DNA from: Bacteroides sp. | GTDB lineage: Bacteria; Bacteroidota; Bacteroidia; Bacteroidales; Bacteroidaceae | Reading direction: 5' to 3' | DNA length: 17,730 bases | NCBI GenBank assembly: GCA_030151635.1 | Contig: JASLDF010000136.1 | Location: 1 to 17,730 of the forward strand | In this document: piece after piece, positions 1-8,750 of the stretch | Numbering within the stretch: the first letter of the stretch is position 1 | How the letters are laid out: every line of letters starts with the position of its first letter | Position numbers and translations under genes: made by a program | Notes under the pieces: model-generated | What the model was told of the DNA's origin: nothing | Seen by the model: the letters and a program-made list of their open reading frames with translations, nothing else | The model's database searches: none

Positions 1-599
1 ACATCGTACGCATTATTGACGTCCTGAAGTAAATTTTCAATTACCCTCTCGTAAGTGACAGCTACTTTCAAGAGTTCTTGTACTTTCAATAAATTCCAAA
101 AAGCCAAATCAGTTTGGTAAACGACCTCATTGTTTGTCAAAGCCTGATTCATGAATGACATTTCATAGCCTATCTTAGACATCTTATGAGCTGCTATTAT
201 TCTTCCCCCCATATAAAGAGGTTGAGTAATATTTACACCTGCCATATAGCTTTTATTCAAACTAAAATCAAGTCCCATAGTAGGAATAAACACAAACCCA
301 TTTGGTAATGTACCTCCTGCAGGGAAAGTTGGAATCTTCATTTCAGGTGTATTTTCACTGTATCGTTTAGAATTAAAAAGATAATTTCCACTTGCTTCAA
401 TATGAGGAAAGAATTTAGCTCTATACGTTTTAACATCGTACTTAGCCTTGTCTGTCATCAAGCGAGAAACTTTTTTTTCTTTATTATACTCTAACGCTTT
501 GTCTCGACATTCCTGTAACGACAACTCCTCTTGTGCAAAAGAAGTCAGCGTACTACATGCCAAAATACTAATCAGTATATATTTATAATTAAGCTTCAT
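1..599 (-). CDS. TolC-family outer-membrane efflux channel (3' end missing)
   Basis: This is the N-terminal part of an outer-membrane factor of a tripartite efflux system, about 199 codons before the window edge. Reading from the ATG at 599-597 gives a signal peptide (hydrophobic residues about 7-21) with a probable cleavage after SFA at residue 22, followed by QEELSLQECRDKALEYN, typical of the start of mature TolC/OprM-type proteins. Other family-like segments are KFFPHIEASGNYLF and GVNITQPLYMGGRI, and a later helical part with AFWNLLKVQELLKVA. An ILAC sequence near residue 15 could be read as a poor lipobox, but the signal peptidase I site fits better. The start overlaps the stop of the upstream RND pump gene by 11 bases, so the two are probably translationally coupled. 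It would form the trans-periplasmic and outer-membrane duct for that pump. The missing C-terminus prevents a fuller check of the fold. Confidence 0.9.
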   Translation of the reverse strand, partial: MKLNYKYILISILACSTLTSFAQEELSLQECRDKALEYNKEKKVSRLMTDKAKYDVKTYRAKFFPHIEASGNYLFNSKRYSENTPEMKIPTFPAGGTLPNGFVFIPTMGLDFSLNKSYMAGVNITQPLYMGGRIIAAHKMSKIGYEMSFMNQALTNNEVVYQTDLAFWNLLKVQELLKVAVTYERVIENLLQDVNNAYD

Positions 600-3500
600 G
601 TTTATCCACCTTTATTTTAAAGAATAATGAATATAAAACAGGTATAAATAATAACGTAATTATTGTACCCACAAATAATCCTCCCATAATTGTAACTGCC
701 AAAGAACCAAACATATCATCTGATAGCAATGGAATCATACCTAAAATAGTAGTCAACGAAGCCATCATAACGGGACGGAACCTAGAAGAAGAACTATCTA
801 ACAATGCTTTAACAGGATCAATACCCTGATTTATTTGTAATGATATTTCGTCCATCAACACAATTCCATTCTTAATCATCATCCCAATTAATCCTAAAGC
901 ACCTACAATAGCAACAAAACCAAAGTCTTTACCAGAAATCAACATACTGAAAATAACACCAATTGCGATAAGTGGCATACAGCAAAAAATAACCAGTGGC
1001 TTTTTGATATCCTTAAATAGAAGAATCAAAATAGTAATCATTAAAATTATTGCCAATGGGAAGTTTTTAAATAGATACTCTGTACTTTCGGTACTCGCCT
1101 TATATTCCCCTTGCCAAGACATAGAATAACCCGATGGGATTTCTATCTCATTAATCTTTGGAAGAATGGAATTTCTAGCTGCATCAGCACTATACCCTGG
1201 AGCAGGATTACATTGAGCTTGAATTGCTCTTTGCCCATTGTAACGTAACACCAAAGGATCTACCCATTTAATGTGAATACCATCAGAAGTTTGATTTAAT
1301 GGAACTGTACGTAAAGCTCCAACCAGTAAATCTTCCTCTGAAATAGCACCTGTAGCTAGTTCTTGAATTGTTTTAGCACTCAAGTTTTGTAATGGAGGCA
1401 TCAAACTAAAGATTGGGGTATTTTCTAACCCCTCAATAGGTTTCTGCTCGTTATTTACACTTTTCAAGTATATATTATTTCTACGATCTCCCTCATAATA
1501 AACACCAGAAGGAATTCCTCCAGTTGCAGATAAAACTGATAGCCCAACATCTGTACGTGTCATTCCTAAGTTTCTTGCAATTGGTTGATTGTAATTGACC
1601 ATTAAAGTAGGAACAGAAGCTTCCCAATCACGTTTAACCAACATGATTTTGGGGTCAGCCTTCATTATATCTTCAGCTTGTGTCGCTAAGTCTTTCAAGA
1701 CAGCTGGGTCTGGTCCACTAAATTGAAGTTCTATAGGGAAAGGTTGATACATCAAGTTATATCGCTTCATACGAACATAAGCTTGAGGGTAATTCTTTGT
1801 CAAATAGTTTTGAATTACCCACATTGAATCGACCAACATCTTAGGAGCAGTAAAATCTACAATTAATTCACCATAAGATAAAGATGGGTTAGCAATACTA
1901 CGAACAAGGTTATAACGAGCAGGAGTACCACCCAACGATGTCGTAACATTTGCCACTTCGTCCCTGCCAAGTAAATAGTTTTCAATATCTATTAAATCGG
2001 CTTTCACTTTTGAATTATTAGTACCCTCTGGCATTTTATATTCAATATAAAGCTGATCATAGTTCATATCAGGAAAGAAGGATTGTGGTAAATATTTATA
2101 ACAAAAAATACTCAATCCAACTAATACTAAAGCAGATACAATGGTAACAGTTCTAAATTTCAAACAGAACAGAAGAACTTTTCGAAGCGAACGGTAATAA
2201 ATATTACTATACATTTCTTCATCATTCGATTCTGTTTTTTTAACCTTCAACATCCATTTAGACATCAAAGGGACATGAGTTAGTGCCAACAACCAACTTA
2301 AGATTAGCGAAACAGCCAATACTATAAATAAGTCACGTACATAAACCCCTGCAGTATCTGGAGATAGAAAAATTGGGAAGAATGCTAAAATAGCAATCAA
2401 AGTAGCTCCCAACAAAGGAATTGCAGTTTGTCTTCCAATACTGGTTAAAGCTTCTGTACGCTCAGTTCCTTTTTGCAGACTCACTAATATACCATCGACA
2501 ATAACAATTGCATTATCGACGAGCATTCCCATGGCTAAAATAAATGCAGCCAAAGAAACACGCTGAAGCGTTCCATCGAACATATTTAAAACCAAGAAAG
2601 AGCCAAAAACAATGACAACTAAACTAGCACCAATAATAATACTACTACGGAAGCCCATTGTAAACATCAGTACCAAAACAACGATTAGAACCGATTCTAT
2701 TAAGTTGATTAAGAACGTATTTAAAGCCTCATCAACACGCTCTGGTTGATAAAACACTTTATGAAACTCTACCCCAACAGGTAAACGAGTTTCTCTAATC
2801 TCCTCTAAAGTATTAGTAACGATTTTACCTACTTTAGTAATATCTGCTTCTGAACTTGCAGCAATAGCAATACCAACAGCACCAACTTGGTTGAAGCGCA
2901 ATTGGTTCATAGAAGGATCTTCAATGCTTTTATAGATATTAGCAATATCTCTTAGTCGCAACTGATCACCTTCATGGCCATCTAATAGTAGGTTTTTAAT
3001 ATCTTCAACACTCTCGTATCGGTCATTTACAGACACACGTATTCTGCTATCATCTGTATCATAATAACCTGCATAAACCGTTTTATTTTGCGTGTTTAAT
3101 GTCGATAATACTTGAGCAGGATGTACACCAAGATTCGCCATTCGTTCTTCAGCTAACTCTATATTGATGCATTCTTGCTCATCACCATATAAATTAACAC
3201 TATTAATTCCTTTAATGGCTTGCATCTCACGCTTAACCATTTGAGCATATTGTGTTAATTCTGAATTCGATATACCATCGCCAGTCATTGCATAAAACAT
3301 GCCATAAACATCACCAAAATCATCTTTAACAATTGAAGGCCTAGCACCTTCTGGCAATTGAGACTGAACGTCAGCAACCTTCCTACGTAAAATATCCCAA
3401 TACTGATTTACCTCATCAGCAGGAACAAGTTTAGATAATTCTACCGATATAAATGACACATCATTCATTGAACGGCTTGTTAATTTATCTAAGTTACCCA

Positions 3501-3723
3501 TACTGCGGATATTCTTTTCTAACAAATCCGTAACCTCCAGTTCCACCTCATGTGGAGAAGCTCCAGGGAAAGGAGTAATAACAAGGGCAGTCTTAACCTT
3601 TATCTCGGGGTCTTCTAATTTACTCATGTCATAAAATGCCAAAGCACCACCTACAACAAGAATACAGATTAGGAAACGAACAAGGTAACGATTATCTAAT
3701 GCCCATTTTCCAAAATCTTTCAT
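589..3723 (-). CDS. RND-family inner-membrane efflux pump (AcrB/HAE1-like)
   Basis: This 1044-residue protein has the normal length and organisation of an AcrB-type resistance-nodulation-division transporter: an N-terminal membrane helix (about 13-31), a large periplasmic porter domain, a membrane block from about 335 to 500, a second periplasmic domain, and a final membrane block to about 1035. PFPGASPHEVE near residue 51 is a typical family signature. Proton-relay residues are visible: D403 in GMLVDNAIVIVD and K951 in MMIKNGIVLMDE. The second aspartate of the AcrB pair is asparagine here (N404), which is common in the wider family. It should use the proton gradient to move substrates from the periplasm or membrane through the adaptor and TolC partners. 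Its start overlaps the adaptor stop by 4 bases (ATGA) and its end overlaps the channel gene by 11 bases. The substrate cannot be inferred. Confidence 0.95.
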   Translation of the reverse strand: MKDFGKWALDNRYLVRFLICILVVGGALAFYDMSKLEDPEIKVKTALVITPFPGASPHEVELEVTDLLEKNIRSMGNLDKLTSRSMNDVSFISVELSKLVPADEVNQYWDILRRKVADVQSQLPEGARPSIVKDDFGDVYGMFYAMTGDGISNSELTQYAQMVKREMQAIKGINSVNLYGDEQECINIELAEERMANLGVHPAQVLSTLNTQNKTVYAGYYDTDDSRIRVSVNDRYESVEDIKNLLLDGHEGDQLRLRDIANIYKSIEDPSMNQLRFNQVGAVGIAIAASSEADITKVGKIVTNTLEEIRETRLPVGVEFHKVFYQPERVDEALNTFLINLIESVLIVVLVLMFTMGFRSSIIIGASLVVIVFGSFLVLNMFDGTLQRVSLAAFILAMGMLVDNAIVIVDGILVSLQKGTERTEALTSIGRQTAIPLLGATLIAILAFFPIFLSPDTAGVYVRDLFIVLAVSLILSWLLALTHVPLMSKWMLKVKKTESNDEEMYSNIYYRSLRKVLLFCLKFRTVTIVSALVLVGLSIFCYKYLPQSFFPDMNYDQLYIEYKMPEGTNNSKVKADLIDIENYLLGRDEVANVTTSLGGTPARYNLVRSIANPSLSYGELIVDFTAPKMLVDSMWVIQNYLTKNYPQAYVRMKRYNLMYQPFPIELQFSGPDPAVLKDLATQAEDIMKADPKIMLVKRDWEASVPTLMVNYNQPIARNLGMTRTDVGLSVLSATGGIPSGVYYEGDRRNNIYLKSVNNEQKPIEGLENTPIFSLMPPLQNLSAKTIQELATGAISEEDLLVGALRTVPLNQTSDGIHIKWVDPLVLRYNGQRAIQAQCNPAPGYSADAARNSILPKINEIEIPSGYSMSWQGEYKASTESTEYLFKNFPLAIILMITILILLFKDIKKPLVIFCCMPLIAIGVIFSMLISGKDFGFVAIVGALGLIGMMIKNGIVLMDEISLQINQGIDPVKALLDSSSSRFRPVMMASLTTILGMIPLLSDDMFGSLAVTIMGGLFVGTIITLLFIPVLYSLFFKIKVDKHEA

Positions 3724-4805
3724 AACAATCCTCCAACATTAGTTTTCGACTTAGCAGGTAATGGAACTACCTTTGTTCCTTCTTTCAAACTATTTACACC
3801 TGCAATTACAATTTCCTCACCAGCAGTTAAACCTTTAGAAATAATGCATTCACCATCTCTTAAAATTCCTTTAACCTCTACCGTTCTACTCACTACGTTT
3901 TGATTCTCTTTATCATAAACCCAAACAGTAGATTTCCCTTCGATACACTCAAACACTGCAGTTAACGGAATCACAACATAACTAGATACTTCGGTTTTCT
4001 TGAAAATTTTAACTGTAGCAGTCATTCCTGGAGTAGGAACACGAGTCAGTTCCGTTTTATCAAAATAAAAACGCATAGTATACAATTGGTTAAGATTCGC
4101 TTTATGCGCTATACCGGCTAATTTTAAAGAGAACACTTCCTCTGGGAAGATATCTACCGAACATTCATAGGCATGAAATGAGTCTTTATCATAAAATTCA
4201 GTAGAAGGGATATTAATTTCAACTTCAGGAAGTCCTTTATTAATCATAGAAACTACTGCAAAACCTGCAGCAATTGTTTCATCTTTATCAAATAATTTCT
4301 TCTGGATAAATCCATCAAATGGAGCTAGTAGCTTCGTATCTTTCAACGCATCTTTATGTGCTTGAAGAAGTGCACTTATTTGTTCTAATCCAAATTTTGC
4401 TTTTTCATAATCATTTTTAGACACACTACCCTTTTCATACAAAGTAAAAATACGCTCTGCTTCCCCTTTAATTTGGTTGTATTTTGCTTGAGTCGCATTA
4501 ACCTGGGTAATATAATCCCTTGGATCAAGTTCTGCTAAAACTTGCCCTTTAGTTACCTTAGAGCCAGTGTTCACATTCACTTTCAATAAAGTTCCACTTA
4601 CTCTAAAAGCTAAATTCACATCAGATTGAGCCTTAACTTTTCCAGGGTAGGTTACAGTAAGCTGGCTTTCATAAGGAATCACTATTCCTGTTTTCACACT
4701 TAAAGTTCGGTCTATTTCGTTTTTCTTCTTTGAAGAACACCCCACTACAAATAGTAAGATTACTAGTAATGAGGTAGAAACGGTCAGTTTCTTTGTAATT
4801 TGCAT
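3720..4805 (-). CDS. RND efflux periplasmic adaptor (membrane-fusion) lipoprotein
   Basis: This is the 361-residue periplasmic adaptor that joins the RND pump to the outer-membrane channel. The N-terminus is a lipoprotein signal: basic residues, a hydrophobic run, and a lipobox FVVGC with the lipidated cysteine at residue 23, followed by SSKKK. A lipoyl-like half-motif (RVSGTLLKVNVNTGSKVTKG, about 68-87, then LAELDPRDY) is followed by an alpha-helical hairpin (about 100-157) and the second lipoyl half (LLAPFDGFIQKK, about 159-170). Beta-barrel and membrane-proximal segments fill the C-terminal half (for example TRVPTPGMTATVKIFKK). It is the first gene of the efflux operon and overlaps the pump start by 4 bases. 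It begins 77 bases after the atpG stop, and no local transcription regulator gene (TetR or AraC type) is present. Family assignment is firm; substrate and regulator are unknown. Confidence 0.94.
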   Translation of the reverse strand: MQITKKLTVSTSLLVILLFVVGCSSKKKNEIDRTLSVKTGIVIPYESQLTVTYPGKVKAQSDVNLAFRVSGTLLKVNVNTGSKVTKGQVLAELDPRDYITQVNATQAKYNQIKGEAERIFTLYEKGSVSKNDYEKAKFGLEQISALLQAHKDALKDTKLLAPFDGFIQKKLFDKDETIAAGFAVVSMINKGLPEVEINIPSTEFYDKDSFHAYECSVDIFPEEVFSLKLAGIAHKANLNQLYTMRFYFDKTELTRVPTPGMTATVKIFKKTEVSSYVVIPLTAVFECIEGKSTVWVYDKENQNVVSRTVEVKGILRDGECIISKGLTAGEEIVIAGVNSLKEGTKVVPLPAKSKTNVGGLL

Positions 4806-4882
4806 TTCTTGTTATATTAATTGTTATTACGTTAATCAAAATATAATGTAAATATCGAGCAACCATCTCAAACAATCAACTT

Positions 4883-5755
4883 TTATCGCATACTTCCACC
4901 AACAATATCTAACAATTCATTAGTAATTGCTTGTTGTCTCGATTTATTGTATTGTTGTGTTAAATCTTGGATCAAGTCATTTGCATTATCTGTAGCCAAT
5001 TGCATAGCAACCGACCTTGCAGCTTCTGCAGATGCGTTTGAATCAATTAAGGTTGTGTATAATTTCTGGCATAATACCTGAGGTATCAAATCTGCTATAA
5101 GTTCTTGTTCAGAAGGCTCGACAATATAATCGTAATTCATTTTTGAACTTGCTGATTGATTCCGAAATTTATCTAAATCCAATGGCAGGTATTGCTCTGT
5201 TGTCAAAATTTGACTTCCCACAGATTTAAAATAGTGATAAATAATGACTACTTGATCTATTTCTTGATTTAAAAATTTATGCATTAATTCTTGACCAAGA
5301 TCTCGTGCTGCTCTATAACTCGGTTTTTCTGCTAACTCTTCGTAAGAGCCTTGAAGATTATAATTTCTTTTTCGTAAAGCCTCTTCTATTTTGCGTCCAA
5401 TTGGGTATACCTGAATATTTCCATTACCCAAATTAGAATGACTTTCAATAAAATCATTCGTTGCACGAATTACATTACTATTAAAACCTCCACAAAGAGC
5501 CGTATTTGAAGAGATTGCTACAACAGCTATTCTTTTCACTTTACGATTTTCAGTAAACGGTGATTCCACAGAAGACGTTCGTCCCAAAATTTTCCCTACA
5601 ATCTCTTCCAACTTTTTCTCGTACGGAAGCATATTGGTAATCACCTGCTCAACTTTAGTAAGTTTAGCAGATGAAACCATACGCATTGCAGATGTTATTT
5701 TACGCGTATTCTTGACTGTACCAATTCTATTTTTTACTTCACGTAGTGATGCCAT
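4883..5755 (-). CDS. atpG: F1Fo ATP synthase gamma subunit
   Basis: This 290-residue protein is the central rotor shaft of F1. The N-terminal coiled-coil helix has the conserved signature REVKNRIGTVKNTRKITSAM followed by RMVSSAKL. The C-terminal helix ends with QQAITNELLDIVGGSMR, which forms the other strand of the coiled coil inside the alpha3beta3 ring. The middle contains the Rossmann-like part with ALCGGFNSNVIR (about 87-98). Length is normal for the family. It is the last gene of the atp operon and lies 10 bases downstream of atpA. It couples rotation of the c-ring to conformational change in the catalytic beta subunits on the cytoplasmic face of the membrane. No hairpin with a U-tract follows the stop codon before the next gene. 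Confidence 0.97.
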   Translation of the reverse strand: MASLREVKNRIGTVKNTRKITSAMRMVSSAKLTKVEQVITNMLPYEKKLEEIVGKILGRTSSVESPFTENRKVKRIAVVAISSNTALCGGFNSNVIRATNDFIESHSNLGNGNIQVYPIGRKIEEALRKRNYNLQGSYEELAEKPSYRAARDLGQELMHKFLNQEIDQVVIIYHYFKSVGSQILTTEQYLPLDLDKFRNQSASSKMNYDYIVEPSEQELIADLIPQVLCQKLYTTLIDSNASAEAARSVAMQLATDNANDLIQDLTQQYNKSRQQAITNELLDIVGGSMR

Positions 5756-5765
5756 AGTTTTTTAT

Positions 5766-7355
5766 TTATTGATCAGCATACTGATTTGAAATCATTTTAG
5801 CGACATCTTCCATAATGGCTTTCATATCGTCATCAATAACTCCATTCTTTAATTTATCTAACACATCTTCTTGATGATTTCTTTCCAAAGCTGAAATGTA
5901 ATTTTGCTCAAATTCATCCACTTTATCCAGAGGAACATTTCTCAATAATCCTTGTACACCACAATACAAAATTGCAATTTGTTTATCTACTGATATTGGT
6001 TCATATTGTGGTTGCACTAATAGTCGAGTATTCTTTTTACCCTTATCAAGTGTGCGAATTGTAACAGCATCCATATCACTTCCGAATTTCGAGAATGCCT
6101 CTAATTCACGATACTGAGCCTGGTCAATTTTTAAAGTACCCGCTACCTTCTTCATTGATTTAATTTGTGCATTACCTCCTACACGCGATACCGAAATACC
6201 AACATCAATCGCTGGTCTATTCCCTTCATTAAATAGATTTGTATCAAGGAAAATTTGTCCATCAGTAATCGAAATCACATTTGTAGGAATATATGCTGAT
6301 ACGTCACCAGACTGAGTTTCAATAATAGGTAAAGCAGTCAATGAACCTCCACCTTTGACTTTATCTTTTAAAGACTCGGGTAAATCATTCATTTTTTCAG
6401 CAACTTCTTGTTGCAATATAATACGAGCTGCACGCTCTAATAATCTAGAGTGAAGATAGAAAATATCACCAGGGTAAGCTTCACGACCAGATGGACGACG
6501 AAGAATTAATGATACCTCACGGTAGGCAACTGCTTGTTTTGAAAGGTCGTCATAAACAATTAAAGCATCACGACCAGTATCTCTAAAAAACTCACCAATA
6601 GCTGCACCGGAGAAAGCCGAGAAGTATTGCATTGCCGCAGGTTCACCAGCAGTTGCCGCTACAACAATCGTATAGTCCATAGCCTTGTGTTTACGCAAAG
6701 TTTCGACCAATGACGCCACCGTAGAAGCTTTTTGACCAATAGCAACATAGATACAATAAACAGGCTTACCAGCTTCGTAATTTGCTCTTTGATTAATAAT
6801 AGCATCAATAGCAATAGCTGTCTTACCCGTTTGTCTATCGCCAATAATCAACTCACGTTGTCCTTTACCAATAGGAATCATTGCATCAACTGCTTTCAAA
6901 CCAGTTTGTAAAGGTTCACTCACAGGCTGTCTAAAAATAACCCCTGGAGCTTTACGCTCTAACGGCATATCATACAAATCTCCTGTAATAGCACCTAGAC
7001 CATCTAACGGCTGCCCCAAAGGATCAATTACACGACCTAATAACCCCTCGCCTACGCTAATTGAAGCAATACGTTTGGTACGCTTTACAATGTCATTTTC
7101 TTTAACTTGGTCTGTTGGACCTAATAAAACAGCTCCAACATTATCTTCCTCCAAGTTCATGACAATAGCTTTCATACCGTTTTCTAACTCAAGAAGTTCA
7201 TTCGATTCGGCATTCCAAAGTCCATAAACACGAATAACCCCATCACTCACTTGAAGAACCGTACCTACTTCATCGAGCTGTATTTTCGTATCAATACCTT
7301 CCAGTTGTTTTTGTAAGATATCAGATACCTCACTAACTCTTATATTATTAGACAT
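5766..7355 (-). CDS. atpA: F1Fo ATP synthase alpha subunit
   Basis: This 529-residue subunit forms, with beta, the hexameric head of F1 and carries the non-catalytic nucleotide sites. Visible landmarks are the N-terminal beta-barrel, the P-loop GDRQTGKT at residues 172-179, the Walker B-like strand ALIVYDDLSKQA (about 264-275), GSLTALPIIETQSGDVSAY, and SVSRVGGNAQ, whose arginine (R391) corresponds to the alpha-subunit arginine that reaches into the beta catalytic site. The C-terminal helical domain is complete. The start ATG lies 12 bases after the atpH stop and is preceded by an AT-rich stretch with no Shine-Dalgarno motif. It ends 10 bases before atpG. Length and motifs are normal for the family. 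Confidence 0.98.
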   Translation of the reverse strand: MSNNIRVSEVSDILQKQLEGIDTKIQLDEVGTVLQVSDGVIRVYGLWNAESNELLELENGMKAIVMNLEEDNVGAVLLGPTDQVKENDIVKRTKRIASISVGEGLLGRVIDPLGQPLDGLGAITGDLYDMPLERKAPGVIFRQPVSEPLQTGLKAVDAMIPIGKGQRELIIGDRQTGKTAIAIDAIINQRANYEAGKPVYCIYVAIGQKASTVASLVETLRKHKAMDYTIVVAATAGEPAAMQYFSAFSGAAIGEFFRDTGRDALIVYDDLSKQAVAYREVSLILRRPSGREAYPGDIFYLHSRLLERAARIILQQEVAEKMNDLPESLKDKVKGGGSLTALPIIETQSGDVSAYIPTNVISITDGQIFLDTNLFNEGNRPAIDVGISVSRVGGNAQIKSMKKVAGTLKIDQAQYRELEAFSKFGSDMDAVTIRTLDKGKKNTRLLVQPQYEPISVDKQIAILYCGVQGLLRNVPLDKVDEFEQNYISALERNHQEDVLDKLKNGVIDDDMKAIMEDVAKMISNQYADQ

Positions 7356-7367
7356 AATAATTACTAA

Positions 7368-7928
7368 TTATACAATTCGTTTATTCTTATCAATGAATTG
7401 TTGTTTAACCCGTTTTAATTGTGTTGAGATGCTTGCATCCAACCGATAACCATTGATATCGAAGATGAAGCCTCCTTCAATTCTAGGATCAACAACAGTT
7501 TCCAACTCCATGTGCGTATGCAATAAATTCGAAGAGGTTTGTTTCACCCTATCCGCTGTTTTATCATCCACAGGAACAGCTGTTATTAAACGAGCTGTAC
7601 CAATATTCTTGCTCTTTCTATACAAGTCGATATACATCAACATCATAAACTGTAAATAAGATTCTCTACGCTGATCTAGAATAAGGTCAATAAATCGAGT
7701 AAACTCTATACTCACCTCCCCTTCACCAACAGCCGCCAAAATCATAAGCTTACGCTTCTCGTCACGAGCAAGTATCGGACTAACCAAGACCTCTTTCAAA
7801 CGAGCATTTCCCATTAAGCTTTTAGAGAACAAGCAAGCCTCAGCATAAACTTGATCTTCATTTTTTTTATCTACAGCAAATCTAAAAAGAGCCTTTGCAT
7901 AACGCATCGATATTGCACCTGCTTCCAT
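7368..7928 (-). CDS. atpH: F1Fo ATP synthase delta subunit
   Basis: This 186-residue protein is the delta (OSCP-type) subunit that binds the top of F1 and holds the peripheral stalk. The start reads MEAGAISMRYAKALFRFAV; the RYAKAL segment is the usual N-terminal signature, and an upstream MxxGxIS leader before it is a pattern I associate with Bacteroidetes delta subunits, so I keep the first ATG rather than M8. The C-terminal part has the conserved region around TAVPVDDKTADRVKQ and DPRIEGGFIFDINGYRLDAS, followed by a basic terminal helix. It lies 8 bases after atpF and 12 bases before atpA, which fits its peripheral-stalk role between b and F1. This is one of the less conserved subunits, but position and motifs agree. 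Confidence 0.95.
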   Translation of the reverse strand: MEAGAISMRYAKALFRFAVDKKNEDQVYAEACLFSKSLMGNARLKEVLVSPILARDEKRKLMILAAVGEGEVSIEFTRFIDLILDQRRESYLQFMMLMYIDLYRKSKNIGTARLITAVPVDDKTADRVKQTSSNLLHTHMELETVVDPRIEGGFIFDINGYRLDASISTQLKRVKQQFIDKNKRIV

Positions 7929-7936
7929 ACCTTTTG

Positions 7937-8443
7937 TTATTTATTTTCTTTATGTGCAAGAACTTCATCAAGCATCTGATCGATCATTGCCATCTGAGCA
8001 TTATCCTTATTCAAATCTTTACGGATAATTTTCTCTGCAATATCAACAGATAAAATAGCAACTTGCTTACGAATATCACGAATAGCTTCTTCCTTACGTC
8101 TTGTAATCTCTTGAGAAACATTTTCCAACTCTTGTTGAGAAATTTCTCTAGCTTTACGTTGAGCTTCTAAAATAATACTATTCTTTTCTTCTTGAGCATG
8201 CTTCAATATTTTACCTTGTTCGACATTTGCTTTGGCAATAATCTTTTCTGCTTGTTCTTTCAGTTTTGAAAGCTTTTCAGTTGCCTCTTCGGCAGCTTTT
8301 AAAGAATCATCTATGTAGCTTTTTCGCTTCTCTACCATTCCAATAATGACAGGGAAACCAAACTTAGCTACCAGAAAGAAGACGATTCCAAATGAAAGTA
8401 GCATCCAAAACAAAAGTCCTACTTCTGGTAGTAATAATGCCAT
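7937..8443 (-). CDS. atpF: F1Fo ATP synthase b subunit
   Basis: This 168-residue protein is the peripheral-stalk b subunit. One N-terminal membrane helix (about 8-28, LLFWMLLSFGIVFFLVAKFG) is followed by a long, highly charged helix rich in Glu, Lys and Ala (about 38-150) expected to form the dimeric coiled-coil stator. The C-terminal segment VDIAEKIIRKDLNKD is the usual delta-binding end. There is a single b gene here and no second b' gene in the operon, so the stator is probably a homodimer. It sits 12 bases after atpE and 8 bases before atpH. Length is in the normal range of about 155-175 residues. Confidence 0.96.
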   Translation of the reverse strand: MALLLPEVGLLFWMLLSFGIVFFLVAKFGFPVIIGMVEKRKSYIDDSLKAAEEATEKLSKLKEQAEKIIAKANVEQGKILKHAQEEKNSIILEAQRKAREISQQELENVSQEITRRKEEAIRDIRKQVAILSVDIAEKIIRKDLNKDNAQMAMIDQMLDEVLAHKENK

Positions 8444-8455
8444 AATTTAATGCAA

Positions 8456-8707
8456 TTAAAATTGTGCAACAAAACAAACAATTAGTGCAAACAATGCCAC
8501 ACCCTCTACAAGACCTGCAGCAATAATCATGTTCGAACGAATCATGTTTGACGCTTCTGGTTGTCGAGCAATTGCATCCATGGCAGAACCACCAATACGA
8601 CTAATACCAACACCTGCACCAATTGCTGCTAAACCAGCACCAATCGCCGCACCTAGTTTACTTAAACCTACTGAAATAGTAGCTGCTTCTAATAATACAG
8701 ATAACAT
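8456..8707 (-). CDS. atpE: F1Fo ATP synthase c subunit (c-ring)
   Basis: This 83-residue hydrophobic hairpin is the proteolipid subunit that forms the rotating ring. Helix 1 has the GxGxG-type packing run GAAIGAGLAAIGAGVG (about 19-34), the polar loop is ARQPE (about 47-51), and helix 2 carries the ion-binding glutamate E68 in AAGLVEGVALFALIV. After E68 come G and V rather than the Ser/Thr pair of sodium-binding c subunits, and the helix-1 glutamine of those rings is also missing, so proton coupling is the better inference. A 43-base gap separates it from atpB, one of the wider gaps in the operon, which could hold a translation-enhancing leader for this highly expressed subunit. No Shine-Dalgarno motif is visible; the region before the ATG is A-rich. 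Confidence 0.97.
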   Translation of the reverse strand: MLSVLLEAATISVGLSKLGAAIGAGLAAIGAGVGISRIGGSAMDAIARQPEASNMIRSNMIIAAGLVEGVALFALIVCFVAQF

Positions 8708-8750
8708 AATTTCTATTTTTTAATTATTAATCCTAAAATATTAAACTCAA

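Noticed and set aside
4837..4872. Possible promoter before the efflux adaptor gene (minus strand TATATTTTG with TTTG upstream)
   Set aside because: The spacing within the -7 element is off by one base from TAnnTTTG and the upstream TTTG is about 23 bases away; in such AT-rich DNA this is too weak to list as a feature.
4669..4875. Open frame on the minus strand overlapping the adaptor gene start and the gap after atpG
   Set aside because: It lies mostly in another frame of the adaptor gene and in AT-rich intergenic DNA, and its translation has no family resemblance.
8456..8707. Sodium-coupled ATP synthase, as found in some anaerobes
   Set aside because: The c subunit has Gly-Val after the ion-binding glutamate and lacks the helix-1 glutamine and Ser/Thr ligands of sodium-binding rings, so proton coupling is more likely.
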